A DNA stretch of 64,000 nt from Paenibacillus sp. RUD330 (lineage in GTDB: Bacteria; Bacillota; Bacilli; Paenibacillales; Paenibacillaceae), in assembly GCF_002243345.2 (NCBI RefSeq), contig NZ_CP022655.2:1800501-1864500 (forward strand). Reading direction: 5' to 3'. The stretch's first letter is position 1. Each line of letters opens with the position of its first letter. Shown here piece by piece: positions 9,389 to 18,335 of this stretch. The position numbers and the translations under genes are program-made. The notes beneath the pieces were generated by a model that had not been told where the DNA came from, made no database searches, and saw only the letters and a program-made list of their open reading frames with translations.

Positions 9389-9865
9389 TCAACTCAGGCC
9401 GAGCAGGGTCCGGTACGATTTGATGATGCCGAAATGCATGCCTTCATGATACAACGCGAGCCGGATGAACTGCTCGGGGGTGGACAAGGTGAATCCGGTC
9501 GAGGTGGTGTACGGAGCCGCGCTTTCCTGCATTCGGCCGGATAGGCCGGCACGGACGCGGTCCGGCTGGTCCTGCAGAAGCATGAGGAGCTCCTCCATCG
9601 TGGCGGCTTGCCCAGATGCGGGCAGAGACGCAGGCGAGGTCCCGTATTCGTAACGCTCCGCGAAACCCTCCGGCAGCTGCTGCGGAAGGCCGATCGCCCG
9701 GAACGCGAACCGCTCCAGCACGACGTACAGATGGCCGGCATTCCAGCGGATCGAGTTGCGGAAGCCCGGAGGAATGGCGTCCGCGGATCGCTCGTCGACA
9801 TCTTGCAGCCTTTCCAGCGTCTGATTCCGTACGAAGTCGAGCTGGTCGAACAGGCTTGCATCCAT
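9389..9865 (-). CDS. DinB-like four-helix-bundle protein
   Basis: 158-residue protein of the DinB/YfiT superfamily, predicted metal-binding four-helix bundle with possible thiol-transferase or stress roles. Potential metal ligands are the His in WNAGHLYVVLERF (about residue 46) and the two His of LALYHEGMHFGIIKSY near the C terminus, which is the usual three-His pattern. The ATG at 9865 is preceded by TGGGAGTGATCC. It lies just downstream of a truncated phosphoesterase gene on the same strand, only 31 bases apart. Substrate is unknown. Confidence 0.82.
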   Translation of the reverse strand: MDASLFDQLDFVRNQTLERLQDVDERSADAIPPGFRNSIRWNAGHLYVVLERFAFRAIGLPQQLPEGFAERYEYGTSPASLPASGQAATMEELLMLLQDQPDRVRAGLSGRMQESAAPYTTSTGFTLSTPEQFIRLALYHEGMHFGIIKSYRTLLGLS

Positions 9866-9896
9866 TACGGATCACTCCCAGGATTGGTTTTTTAGA

Positions 9897-10256
9897 TCAT
9901 TGCCCGCCCGTGGCGGATGGCGTAGGCGTAGTCCTCGCGCCCGGCACGAAGGGAGGCTTCGATGGCAAGGATGCGATCCATCGGAGCGCTTCGTTTCCCA
10001 AAAGGGGCTTCGCATGCCGGAATGTAGGGGAGTCCATATCGTCCTGCAGCAGGTACCGGTCGCAGTTGCCGCGAATGTGGATCATATCCGGCCGCTGCAT
10101 GAGGAGCTCTGCCGTGCCGGCAGGATCGATCGGTCCGAACAGGCTGTCGCCGAGGTTGACGACGGTGCGGATGCCTCGGGCATCGATGTCGCGGAGAACG
10201 GCCTCAAGAGCGTGCCGATTGCTGTGGATATCGGACAGAACCGCAATGTCATGCAT
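9897..10256 (-). pseudogene. Metallophosphoesterase, C-terminally truncated
   Basis: The ATG at 10256 follows GGGAGG and opens MHDIAVLSDIHSNRHALEAVL, then NLGDSLFGPIDP and HIRGNCDR: the first three metal-binding motifs of the calcineurin-like phosphoesterase family (D-x-H, G-D, G-N-x-D/H). Members usually run to about 230-250 residues and need C-terminal G-H and G-H-T-H motifs. Here the frame stops after 119 residues in a low-complexity tail (ARTTPTPSATGGQ) with none of those His motifs, and the DinB gene follows at once. It is most likely a deletion remnant, inactive as a phosphatase. Confidence 0.7.
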
Positions 10257-10392
10257 GGAAAGGAAACCTCCCGGCCGGCAATTTTCTGGACAAAAGGAAT
10301 GATTTGAGACCGCGGTCATGAACGCGGCAAGGATCGAACCATAAGATCCCTGCGGAATCGGGACAAACAAACGATGCAGGGACATCTTTCTG

Positions 10393-11286
10393 TCAGACGC
10401 TCAACGTCCATTCCTTCACGAATACGGCTGTGCCGGTGATGTGGACGGAACGGCCGCCGCCCTCCTCCCCGATCTCGACGTTCACGCGGCCATCGCGGCC
10501 GATCTCCTGCCCCTGCTCGACGACCAGCTGCAGCGGAAGCGGTCCGCCGGGTCGGATATAAGCGTCATAATATGCCCCCATGACTCCTGAGGCCGTACCC
10601 GTGACGGGATCCTCGACCGTGCCGGAGTAGGGGGAGGAGAAATGGCGGGCATGCAGATCCGCCTCGGGATCGAATGCATGAAGGCAGACGGGATGCACGG
10701 ATGCGCGGGGCATCTCCGTCAGGATGTCCGGGAACAATTGATTTCGAGGAACCATGCGGGGGAAGGAATCCAGCTGCTTGACCGGCACGATGAGCGTCCA
10801 GATTCCTGTGTTTCCGTATACGACCGGCAGCTCGTCGTCCAGATCGGATTGTGCAAGTCCGATGGATTCCGCAAGCGCAGCCCTGGATCCTGCGAAGGGC
10901 ACGAAGCGGGGCTCCGCCTGCCTCATTGTCATGTCCAGGAATCCGTCGCTCCTCCGCTCGATCCGGATCGGGAGAATGCCTGCCTTCGTCTCCACGGCGA
11001 AGGAACGGCCGGGCGCGATCCGCCCCCGCTCCGCCAGCGCGCACAGCGTCGCCATCGTCGCATGCCCGCAAAGATCCACCTCATGGCCTGGCGTGAAGTA
11101 CCGGATCCGCAGATCGGCGCTGTCCGACGGCAGCACAAACGCGGTCTCGTTAAAGCCGACCTTGGCGGCGATCGCCAGCATTTGCGGCTCGGACAAGCTC
11201 TCTCCTTCAAGCACGACACCAGCAGGATTGCCCTTGCCGGGAATCGTGCTGAATGCTTCGTAATGACAGACTGAAATCTCAACCAT
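10393..11286 (-). CDS. PhzF-family isomerase/epimerase-like protein
   Basis: 297-residue protein of the PhzF family, which has a diaminopimelate-epimerase-like fold of two related domains. Visible family motifs: YEAFSTIPGKGNPAGVV at the N terminus, GFNETAFV carrying the likely catalytic Glu, DLCGHATMATLCAL, and DPVTGTASGVMGAYY in the C-terminal half. The ATG at 11286 is chosen because it begins directly before the conserved start and has an AAGGATGG ribosome site; an ATG 12 bases upstream sits on the ribosome site. Family known, substrate unknown; no other phenazine genes are nearby. Confidence 0.88.
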   Translation of the reverse strand: MVEISVCHYEAFSTIPGKGNPAGVVLEGESLSEPQMLAIAAKVGFNETAFVLPSDSADLRIRYFTPGHEVDLCGHATMATLCALAERGRIAPGRSFAVETKAGILPIRIERRSDGFLDMTMRQAEPRFVPFAGSRAALAESIGLAQSDLDDELPVVYGNTGIWTLIVPVKQLDSFPRMVPRNQLFPDILTEMPRASVHPVCLHAFDPEADLHARHFSSPYSGTVEDPVTGTASGVMGAYYDAYIRPGGPLPLQLVVEQGQEIGRDGRVNVEIGEEGGGRSVHITGTAVFVKEWTLSV

Positions 11287-11507
11287 TGAAGCTTCCATCC
11301 TTTCCTGCAGCTGAGTGAAAACGATGTGATCTCGCCATCCGATAGAGTCCCCATTATACCATGCCGCTTTCTTCCTATGGCCGAGATCGAAATTTATTCC
11401 TCTTTTCGTAGAATCGCACCTTGTTCCCCTAATAACGCACATCGTCCATGAAAACGGTTGCATCTTACAATGAGAGAGAAAGCGAAAATACGGGGAGGTC
11501 TTCTGGG

Positions 11508-14500
11508 ATGAAGCGATTCCGGGCTGCGGCCGCGGCGCTGATGGCGCTGATGCTGCTGCTGGCCAGCCTGCCGGCTTACGGGGCAGGTGCGGCGGCGCAA
11601 GGCGGCAATGGGGCGGGAGATATTCCTGCCGGCAAGATGCGGATCAAGAACATGTGGCAGAACAACTATCTGTACGAGGCATCCGACGGAACCGTACGGT
11701 ACGGCATGACCAATCCGGGAGATGAATCCTCTCATTGGGAGGTGGAGGCGGCCGGAGGCTCCTACTTGATCCGGAACAGCAAGACTGGCCATTTCATCAC
11801 GTCTTCGGAGACGCCGCAGCGCAGGGATGCCTTGAAGGCCCGGCAAGTGGCGGGCCCCTCGGCATCCGAGCAGTGGCTCATCAACCCCACTGCGACGAGC
11901 GGGTTCGTGAACATCGTGAGCGCCGCCGACTCGAGCGGCAAGCGGGCGATCCATGAGGAGGACCAGCTGGGCTTCGCCGAGCTGAGCTCGGACATCAATC
12001 TGGAATTCGAAAGCCCTAAATGGATGCTTGTGCCTGTCGAAGCGGTCCAGATCGAGTCGCGCTTCCATCCGGGCATGGTGCTGTACGAGTATGAAGGGCA
12101 GATCGCCGGCCAAGAGGCTTCTGTCGTCGGCTTCGGCGCCAAAGGCGACAAGGATGCCGATGCCCAGTGGTTCATCGAGCCCGGCAGCGTGCCGGGCAAA
12201 ATCCAGATCCGCAACCGGGAGACCGGCCATCTGATCAAGCAGGGGCCTCTGGAATGGGCGGCGATGCCTGCCGGAGATCCCGATCCTGCGGAGCCCGGAC
12301 TCACCGATTGGCTGCAGGAAAGCTCGTCGGACGGGCTCGGCTATGTGACGTTCGCCAACGGCAGGTTCGATTCCTACCTGCTCAATGCGCAGTTTCCGGA
12401 CGACCGGGACGCGCGCTCCAACAGCTGGCCGGGAACCAAGGACAATCCGTCCGCGCAGTGGCGCATCGTTTCCCCTTCGGCGCTGCAGCCGGTCCGGATC
12501 GCCTCGTATACCGACGCGAACTCGCCGACGGATTACCTCTACGAGGAAGCGGGCGCATTGAAACACGGCGCGCTGGCGGCCGATCCGGCGAGGGCGGCCG
12601 ACTATCTGTGGTTTGTCGAGGATTACGACGGAGCGAAGCGGATCCGCAATTCCGCGACCGGCCACTATTTGACGAGGAGCGGCGATACGCTGTCTGCTCT
12701 GGATGCCGGCTTCGGGACGCCGGAGAGCCGGTGGACGCTTACGCTGTCCGACGACTACGACGATTACCAGACGATCGGAGCGGCAGGCAGCCTGGACAGC
12801 TTCGTCACGGGCCATTCCGACGGCACGGTTCAAGCCGCTGCGGATGCTTCTTCTCTGGGCGCCCAGTGGCAGCTCGTCGATCCATCCTTGCCGGCAGACG
12901 GAGCCGATCATTATGTGCGCATCCAGAACGGCTGGCAGCCCTTCTATTTGTATGAGACGGCAGACGGCTTGCTCAAATACGGCAATGCCAGAAGCGGGGA
13001 TGATGCCAGCGACCAGTGGCTGATCCGCAAGCATGAAGGGCGCAAGCTGTTCCAGAACAGGCGGACCGGCCATTATATCAACATTTCGGACATGCCGGAC
13101 GGCCATATCCAGGTCAGTCCTCTCTCGGATCCCAGCAGCGTGGACCGCAGCTTCGTCTGGACGGTGCGGGACACCGGAGGCAACTCCAATCTCATCAGCA
13201 GCGTGACGGACAAGGAGCCCGGCAAGCAGCCGGAGAAGTTCGTCTCTCTCCAGAACCTGACCAAATACGCGGAATACGGCATCATCAATCCGGGCTGGGG
13301 AAGCCCGAAATGGAAGTTCGTGGCGGTGGCCGAGGATCAGCAGCGGCTGTTCAGGTACAAGGTCAACGGGTCGGATAGCTTGTATTTGAAGGAAACGCAG
13401 GAAAACGGCGCGACCGTCGGCATGGTGACGTACGGGGAGGCGGACGCCGGCGACTACTCGGCGGTCTGGTATTTGGAGGATTCCGGCGCCCCCGGCAAGA
13501 TGCTGCTCAAAAACCAGGCCAGCGGACGTTATGCCGCCCTGGAGAACATCGCCGGCCATGAATCGGAGGATGATCCGGCCGAATCTCCGGAAACCCGGGG
13601 GAACATCAACGCATCGTGGGACAGCGTCAAATGGAGCCTGCAAGACGTGACGGTAGGAGATCAGGTCTATACGACGTTCAAGAGCGGCTGGGCCGGCCAC
13701 TATCTGCTTGCGGGGCAAAGCGCGGACGGCGGCAGCCCGGCTATCCGGCTGAGCAAGGCCGCCGGAGCCGGAGATCGGCCGGAAGCGCTGTTCACGGCGG
13801 AGCCGGTCGTCCTGCCGCCGGCGACAGCTCCAGCCGGACAATTGCTGCGCATCAGGTCGGCAGGCGGCAAAGGGTATTTGTATGAGAATGCCGGAGGCGT
13901 CGTGCTGTACGGCAGCCCGGAAGAAACCAACTCGTACTCCCAATGGATCATCGTCAATGAAGAAGACGGAGTGAAAATCCGGAATGCCGCATCCGGGCAC
14001 TTCCTCACGCTGAACGGCGACTACAGCTTCCTCGAGAGCAAGGCGGCGGGCAGCGCAGAAGCGGCCGAAGCGTCCAGCTGGGATGTTTCCCGGACGGCGG
14101 ATGGAGGAGCCTGGCTCATCCGCAGCCTGTACGGAAGCTACAGCGACGAGCTCGTCCATGCGGGCGGCGGAGCCGGTTATGCCGAGCATGGGCTGGTGGC
14201 GGACAGCCTCGGCACTTCCCGCTGGATATTCGAATATCCCGAATCCGGCGAAATTCCGTCCATTGATGTTCCCGTGAACAAAAACACCTCGACGCCGGTC
14301 CAGGATAACGGCGGTCCGGTGGAAATCTCCCTCGCCGGCGATGCCTCCAAGCTGCTGGCCGACACGGAGGGAGCCGCAGCTTATGCTCCGGCAGGAGCCG
14401 GACAAGTTTCGGCCCGCTGGCTCGTCCAGGATTTCAACGGCCGCAAGCTCATCCGCAATGCGTCCACGGGCAAGTATTTGGCCGCCGGAACGGACGGCAG

Positions 14501-17500
14501 CCTCGCTCTGGCGACGGATTTGCGCCTTCCTGGCGCTCAGTGGCAGCTGGAAGAGATGTTAGGTTACACGCAGCTCCGGAACGCGGACTCGGGCATGTAC
14601 CTGGAGCAGGGATTGAAGCTGGGCACGGAGGCCGGAGCCGGCTGGCGGCTGGATCCGGTGCGGATCAGCGTCGAATACAAGGGCAGCGACGCTTTCCATG
14701 GCGATGGAGCTTACCGCTTCGCCGTCCATGCGCCGGTGGACGGTACCTACGCGGTCGCGGTCCGCTACCGCTATGACGGCAGCGAAGCGGCGGCAGCCGG
14801 CATCGACGCCAACGGACTGGATGTCCAGCCCTTCCAGCTGAAGAGCCGGACGGGAAGCGCGGAAGCGGCCTTCAAGCTCAAGCTGCGCGCAGGCATCAAT
14901 ACGGTGTCGGCCGAAGGACTTCCAGGCGGAGCCTCGATCGACAGCCTGACGGTTGCAGACAGCTCGGCTCCTGCCTATCGGGGAGCAACGGTCAACTACA
15001 TCAGCTACGAAGCCGAAGATGCGGAGACGAACGGACAGCCTATCGGTCCTTCGCGCAAGTACAAGGAGCTGGCATCGGAGGCTTCGGGACGCAAGGCCGT
15101 CATGCTGAACAAGCAAGGCGATTATATCGAATTCAAGACAGCGGCCGAAGCCGACTCTATCGTGGTCCGCTATTCGATTCCGGACAGCAAGGACGGCAGC
15201 GGGGATGAGCGGACGCTCTCGCTGTATGTCGACGGCGTCTTCCGCCAGAAGCTTGAGCTGACCAGCAAGTATGCGTGGGAATACGGCAGCTATCCGTGGT
15301 CCAACGATCCGAGGCAGGGCAGCGCGCACCGGTTCTACGACGACATCCATGCTCGGATCGGAGACGTGCCGGCCGGATCGACGGTTCGGCTGGAAAAAGC
15401 CGAGGGCGACGAAGCGGCTTCCTACACGATCGACCTGGTCGAGCTGGAGAAAACGGATGCGGCCTACTCCATGCCGGAAGGCTTCCTGGCCGTCACCGAT
15501 TTCGGAGCGGCCGCGGACGACGGCTTGGACGACACGGCGGCATTGACGGCAGCCCTGGCGGAAGCGGGCAAGCAGGGCAAGGGCGTGTGGTTCCCGGCGG
15601 GAGCGTTCACGTTCTCGGATGAAGTCATCGATCTTCAGGACGCCGTCATCCGCGGCGCCGGCAGCTGGCATACCGAGCTGGACGGGGCTCGCTTCTACGG
15701 CCACGGCGGCAAGGTCAGAGTCTATGACCTGCTCATCGACGGAGGCATCAACGCAAGGGATGACGAAGCGTTCGACAATGCCTTCCACGGAGCGTTCGGA
15801 CCGGGCTCGGTGCTGCAGAACATCTGGATCGAGCATACGAAGGCGGGACTGTGGCTGACGCAGCCGATCGGCGAGAAGAAGCGCACGGACGGCCTGTACA
15901 TGGCCGCACTGCGCATCCGCAACCTGATGGCGGACGGCATCAACTTCGCCGTCGGAACGTCGGACAGCATGATGGAGCAGAGCGACATCCGGTATCCCGG
16001 AGACGACGGCATCGCGATGTGGTCGTTCACCGACGCCAAGCTTGCGGACGTCAACGGAGCGGAGAGAACGCCGAGCGTGAACAATACGGCCCGCTTCAAT
16101 ACGGTCTCGCTGCCTTGGCTGGCCGACAACATCGTCGTGTTCGGCGGCCGGGACAACAAGATCCAGGACAACATCGCCAAGGATACGATCGCCAATGGAG
16201 CCGGCATCGCCGTCTCGACCCGCTTCTCGGCCGAGCCTTTCCAAGGCGCGACCGTCGTCGAGCGCAACACGCTGATCCGCACGGGCAGCGTCGACTCCGG
16301 CTATGGTGTCAATCTCGGCGCTCTATGGCTGTACGCGGGGGAGAGCGATATCGGCGGAGCCAGCCGGATACTCATTCGCGGCAACAACGCTTACGACAGC
16401 ACCTACTCCGGCCTGATCGTCCATGGAGGCAAGAGCGTGCAGGGAGTCGAGCTTGCGGACAACGTTCTGGACGGAGCCGGGACGAGCGGTGTCGAGATTG
16501 CTTCCGACATGAAAGGCTCGCTGAAGGTGGATAATCTCATCATCCGCGGCGAGAGGATACAACGGGTTTCCAATCCGGCATCTCCGAATTTCACGTTCCG
16601 CGAAGTGAACGCCGGCTTCGCATCGGATCCGAAGCCGTTCGAGGTCCGGCTGGCGGACGGCCAGACCGGTCCGTTCCGAATGGTGCCGGGCTCGGCGACG
16701 ACTGTTCAGGTGCTGGACAAGGAGGGAGCGGATGTGACCGCTCAAGCCAAAATCTCCGTCTCGCCGCAAGCGGTGGCGTCGTTCAAGGAAGGCAAGCTTG
16801 CTGCTGTCGCCGCAGGCGATGCCGATCTTGATGTCCAGGTCGGTGAGATTCATCGTGCCTATACGGTGCAGGTCGTCGAACCCGTGACGGCTGAGCCGAC
16901 ACCGACACCCACGGGAAGTCCAACGCCGACGCCGACGGGAAGCCCGGCGCCGACACCGACCGGAAGCCCGGCGCCGACGCCGACATCCGCTCCGTCTGCA
17001 GGCCCGATAGCGACTCCAACGCCTTCGCCGACATCGACCGCTGCGCCTTCCGCAGCTCCGGGAACGGGCAGCCAAGACGGAGCGCTGCAGAAGGCTTGGA
17101 CGGATAAGCTCTTCATCGTGGAAATCCCTGCGGGAAGCGATGGCAAGATCACGTTCAGCGCCGGCGCGCTGGAGGAAGCGGCAAAAAGACAGCCGGAGCT
17201 TGTGCTGCAGCTCGTGAACGGATCCGTCTTCATCACCCTGAAGGCAAGGGAGGCTGCGGAATTCCTGCACGCTCAGACCAGCACGCTCAAGCCGGCAACC
17301 TCGCTTGAATTCCTGCTGCGCCAGCCGGATGAAGCCAAGGCGCGGCTGGCGACGCAAGCCGCGCTGGCGAAGGGCTGGAAGCCGCAAGGAACGCCGGTTG
17401 AATTCAGCATCTTCCTGACCACGCCGGATGGACGAAAGGAAGCGGAGCCAAGCGACTGGATCCGATTCGCGTATTCGTTCTCGCAGTCAGGAATCGTGAA

Positions 17501-18203
17501 TATAACCGATTCGGCCGTCATCCGCTACGACGAGCTTCTGAATTCCGCTCATTATGTCCCTGCGAATCTAACGGCATCCCATCAGCAAGAAACGCAGCTG
17601 ACAGCAAGAACCAGCCGCAGCGGCATCTTCATGCTCGCCATCCGGCCTTCCGGAATCTCCGGCCTTGACGGCCACTGGAGCGCGAGGGCGGTGAGGAGCC
17701 TGGCATCCAAAGGAATCGTAAGCGGAATTCCGGGAGCCGGCTTCGCTCCGGACAAGCCGGTCACACGCGCGGAGCTTGCGGCCATGATCGTCCGGGCTCT
17801 CGACTTGAACCTGCCGAAACAGGAGGCCGCCTTCAAGGATGTATCCGCCGGAAGCTGGTACACCGATGCTGTTGCGGCCGCAGCTGATGCTGGACTCATG
17901 CAGGGCTACGCCGACTCCTCGTTCCATCCGGCGGCCAGGGTGACCCGGGAAGAGCTGGCCGTCGTGCTGGCTAGAGCGCTGGCTCATCTTCGGCAAGGGG
18001 ATGCAGCTGTTCAGACCTCCGCATTTGCCGATGCCGCCTCCATCTCGGGATGGGCGTCCGATTCCGTCCGGCAGGCGGCGGCGAGCGGAGTCATGAACGG
18101 CTTGCCGGACGGGCGCTTCGCTCCTGCCCAAGCGGCCAGCCGAGCCGAAACCGCGGCAGCCCTGTTCCGCCTGCTGGCGGGAACAGGATGGATGGGCCAA
18201 TAA
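11508..18203 (+). CDS. Giant SLH-anchored surface protein with beta-trefoil-like repeats and GH87-like beta-helix
   Basis: Secreted 2231-residue protein. The ATG at 11508 follows GGGGAGG. Parts in order: signal peptide (1-27); about seven divergent 130-150 residue repeats (about 40-1050), each with RI.N....YLYE..G...YG, an S..W/QW strand and an IRN..TGHY/F strand, resembling ricin-type beta-trefoil carbohydrate binders; two beta-sandwich CBM6/35-like domains (about 1050-1165 and 1165-1315, the second opening ISYEAEDAETNG); a right-handed beta-helix (about 1325-1720) opening VTDFGAAADDGLDDTAAL and holding YPGDDGIAMWS, as in GH87 alpha-1,3-glucanases and mycodextranases; an Ig-like strand region; a PTPTGSP linker (about 1797-1844); and three SLH domains (about 2045-2231) that attach to the cell-wall polymer. 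GH87 is recognised from the Asp-Asp motif and architecture; substrate is inferred. Confidence 0.82.
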   Translation: MKRFRAAAAALMALMLLLASLPAYGAGAAAQGGNGAGDIPAGKMRIKNMWQNNYLYEASDGTVRYGMTNPGDESSHWEVEAAGGSYLIRNSKTGHFITSSETPQRRDALKARQVAGPSASEQWLINPTATSGFVNIVSAADSSGKRAIHEEDQLGFAELSSDINLEFESPKWMLVPVEAVQIESRFHPGMVLYEYEGQIAGQEASVVGFGAKGDKDADAQWFIEPGSVPGKIQIRNRETGHLIKQGPLEWAAMPAGDPDPAEPGLTDWLQESSSDGLGYVTFANGRFDSYLLNAQFPDDRDARSNSWPGTKDNPSAQWRIVSPSALQPVRIASYTDANSPTDYLYEEAGALKHGALAADPARAADYLWFVEDYDGAKRIRNSATGHYLTRSGDTLSALDAGFGTPESRWTLTLSDDYDDYQTIGAAGSLDSFVTGHSDGTVQAAADASSLGAQWQLVDPSLPADGADHYVRIQNGWQPFYLYETADGLLKYGNARSGDDASDQWLIRKHEGRKLFQNRRTGHYINISDMPDGHIQVSPLSDPSSVDRSFVWTVRDTGGNSNLISSVTDKEPGKQPEKFVSLQNLTKYAEYGIINPGWGSPKWKFVAVAEDQQRLFRYKVNGSDSLYLKETQENGATVGMVTYGEADAGDYSAVWYLEDSGAPGKMLLKNQASGRYAALENIAGHESEDDPAESPETRGNINASWDSVKWSLQDVTVGDQVYTTFKSGWAGHYLLAGQSADGGSPAIRLSKAAGAGDRPEALFTAEPVVLPPATAPAGQLLRIRSAGGKGYLYENAGGVVLYGSPEETNSYSQWIIVNEEDGVKIRNAASGHFLTLNGDYSFLESKAAGSAEAAEASSWDVSRTADGGAWLIRSLYGSYSDELVHAGGGAGYAEHGLVADSLGTSRWIFEYPESGEIPSIDVPVNKNTSTPVQDNGGPVEISLAGDASKLLADTEGAAAYAPAGAGQVSARWLVQDFNGRKLIRNASTGKYLAAGTDGSLALATDLRLPGAQWQLEEMLGYTQLRNADSGMYLEQGLKLGTEAGAGWRLDPVRISVEYKGSDAFHGDGAYRFAVHAPVDGTYAVAVRYRYDGSEAAAAGIDANGLDVQPFQLKSRTGSAEAAFKLKLRAGINTVSAEGLPGGASIDSLTVADSSAPAYRGATVNYISYEAEDAETNGQPIGPSRKYKELASEASGRKAVMLNKQGDYIEFKTAAEADSIVVRYSIPDSKDGSGDERTLSLYVDGVFRQKLELTSKYAWEYGSYPWSNDPRQGSAHRFYDDIHARIGDVPAGSTVRLEKAEGDEAASYTIDLVELEKTDAAYSMPEGFLAVTDFGAAADDGLDDTAALTAALAEAGKQGKGVWFPAGAFTFSDEVIDLQDAVIRGAGSWHTELDGARFYGHGGKVRVYDLLIDGGINARDDEAFDNAFHGAFGPGSVLQNIWIEHTKAGLWLTQPIGEKKRTDGLYMAALRIRNLMADGINFAVGTSDSMMEQSDIRYPGDDGIAMWSFTDAKLADVNGAERTPSVNNTARFNTVSLPWLADNIVVFGGRDNKIQDNIAKDTIANGAGIAVSTRFSAEPFQGATVVERNTLIRTGSVDSGYGVNLGALWLYAGESDIGGASRILIRGNNAYDSTYSGLIVHGGKSVQGVELADNVLDGAGTSGVEIASDMKGSLKVDNLIIRGERIQRVSNPASPNFTFREVNAGFASDPKPFEVRLADGQTGPFRMVPGSATTVQVLDKEGADVTAQAKISVSPQAVASFKEGKLAAVAAGDADLDVQVGEIHRAYTVQVVEPVTAEPTPTPTGSPTPTPTGSPAPTPTGSPAPTPTSAPSAGPIATPTPSPTSTAAPSAAPGTGSQDGALQKAWTDKLFIVEIPAGSDGKITFSAGALEEAAKRQPELVLQLVNGSVFITLKAREAAEFLHAQTSTLKPATSLEFLLRQPDEAKARLATQAALAKGWKPQGTPVEFSIFLTTPDGRKEAEPSDWIRFAYSFSQSGIVNITDSAVIRYDELLNSAHYVPANLTASHQQETQLTARTSRSGIFMLAIRPSGISGLDGHWSARAVRSLASKGIVSGIPGAGFAPDKPVTRAELAAMIVRALDLNLPKQEAAFKDVSAGSWYTDAVAAAADAGLMQGYADSSFHPAARVTREELAVVLARALAHLRQGDAAVQTSAFADAASISGWASDSVRQAAASGVMNGLPDGRFAPAQAASRAETAAALFRLLAGTGWMGQ

Positions 18204-18211
18204 CAGTGTCC

Positions 18212-18258
18212 GATTGAAACCTTGATCACAAATCGCGGGATTGAAACCTTGATCACAA
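18212..18258. repeat. Two 20-base exact direct repeats
   Basis: GATTGAAACCTTGATCACAA occurs at 18212-18231 and again at 18239-18258, separated by seven bases, directly after the SLH protein gene and before threonine aldolase. Each copy contains the TTGATCA palindrome-like core. Confidence 0.9.
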
Positions 18259-18335
18259 CTTGATTCTGTCCTTGCGCCCAACCTCCCCTTTCTGATATAC
18301 CAGCATAGAGGGTACACGGAAGGGGAGAGTGCAGG

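Noticed and set aside
11394-14405. 1003-codon minus-strand open frame
   Set aside because: Antisense to the repeat region of the SLH protein; low-complexity basic composition and no ribosome site or family likeness.
14559-17387. Long minus-strand frames opposite the beta-helix region
   Set aside because: They mirror the GC-biased codons of the GH87-like gene; no recognisable domain.
18212-18258. GATTGAAAC-containing repeat as a CRISPR start
   Set aside because: The repeat ends resemble the ATTGAAAC of some CRISPR repeats, but there are only two copies with seven bases between, no spacers of normal length and no cas genes.
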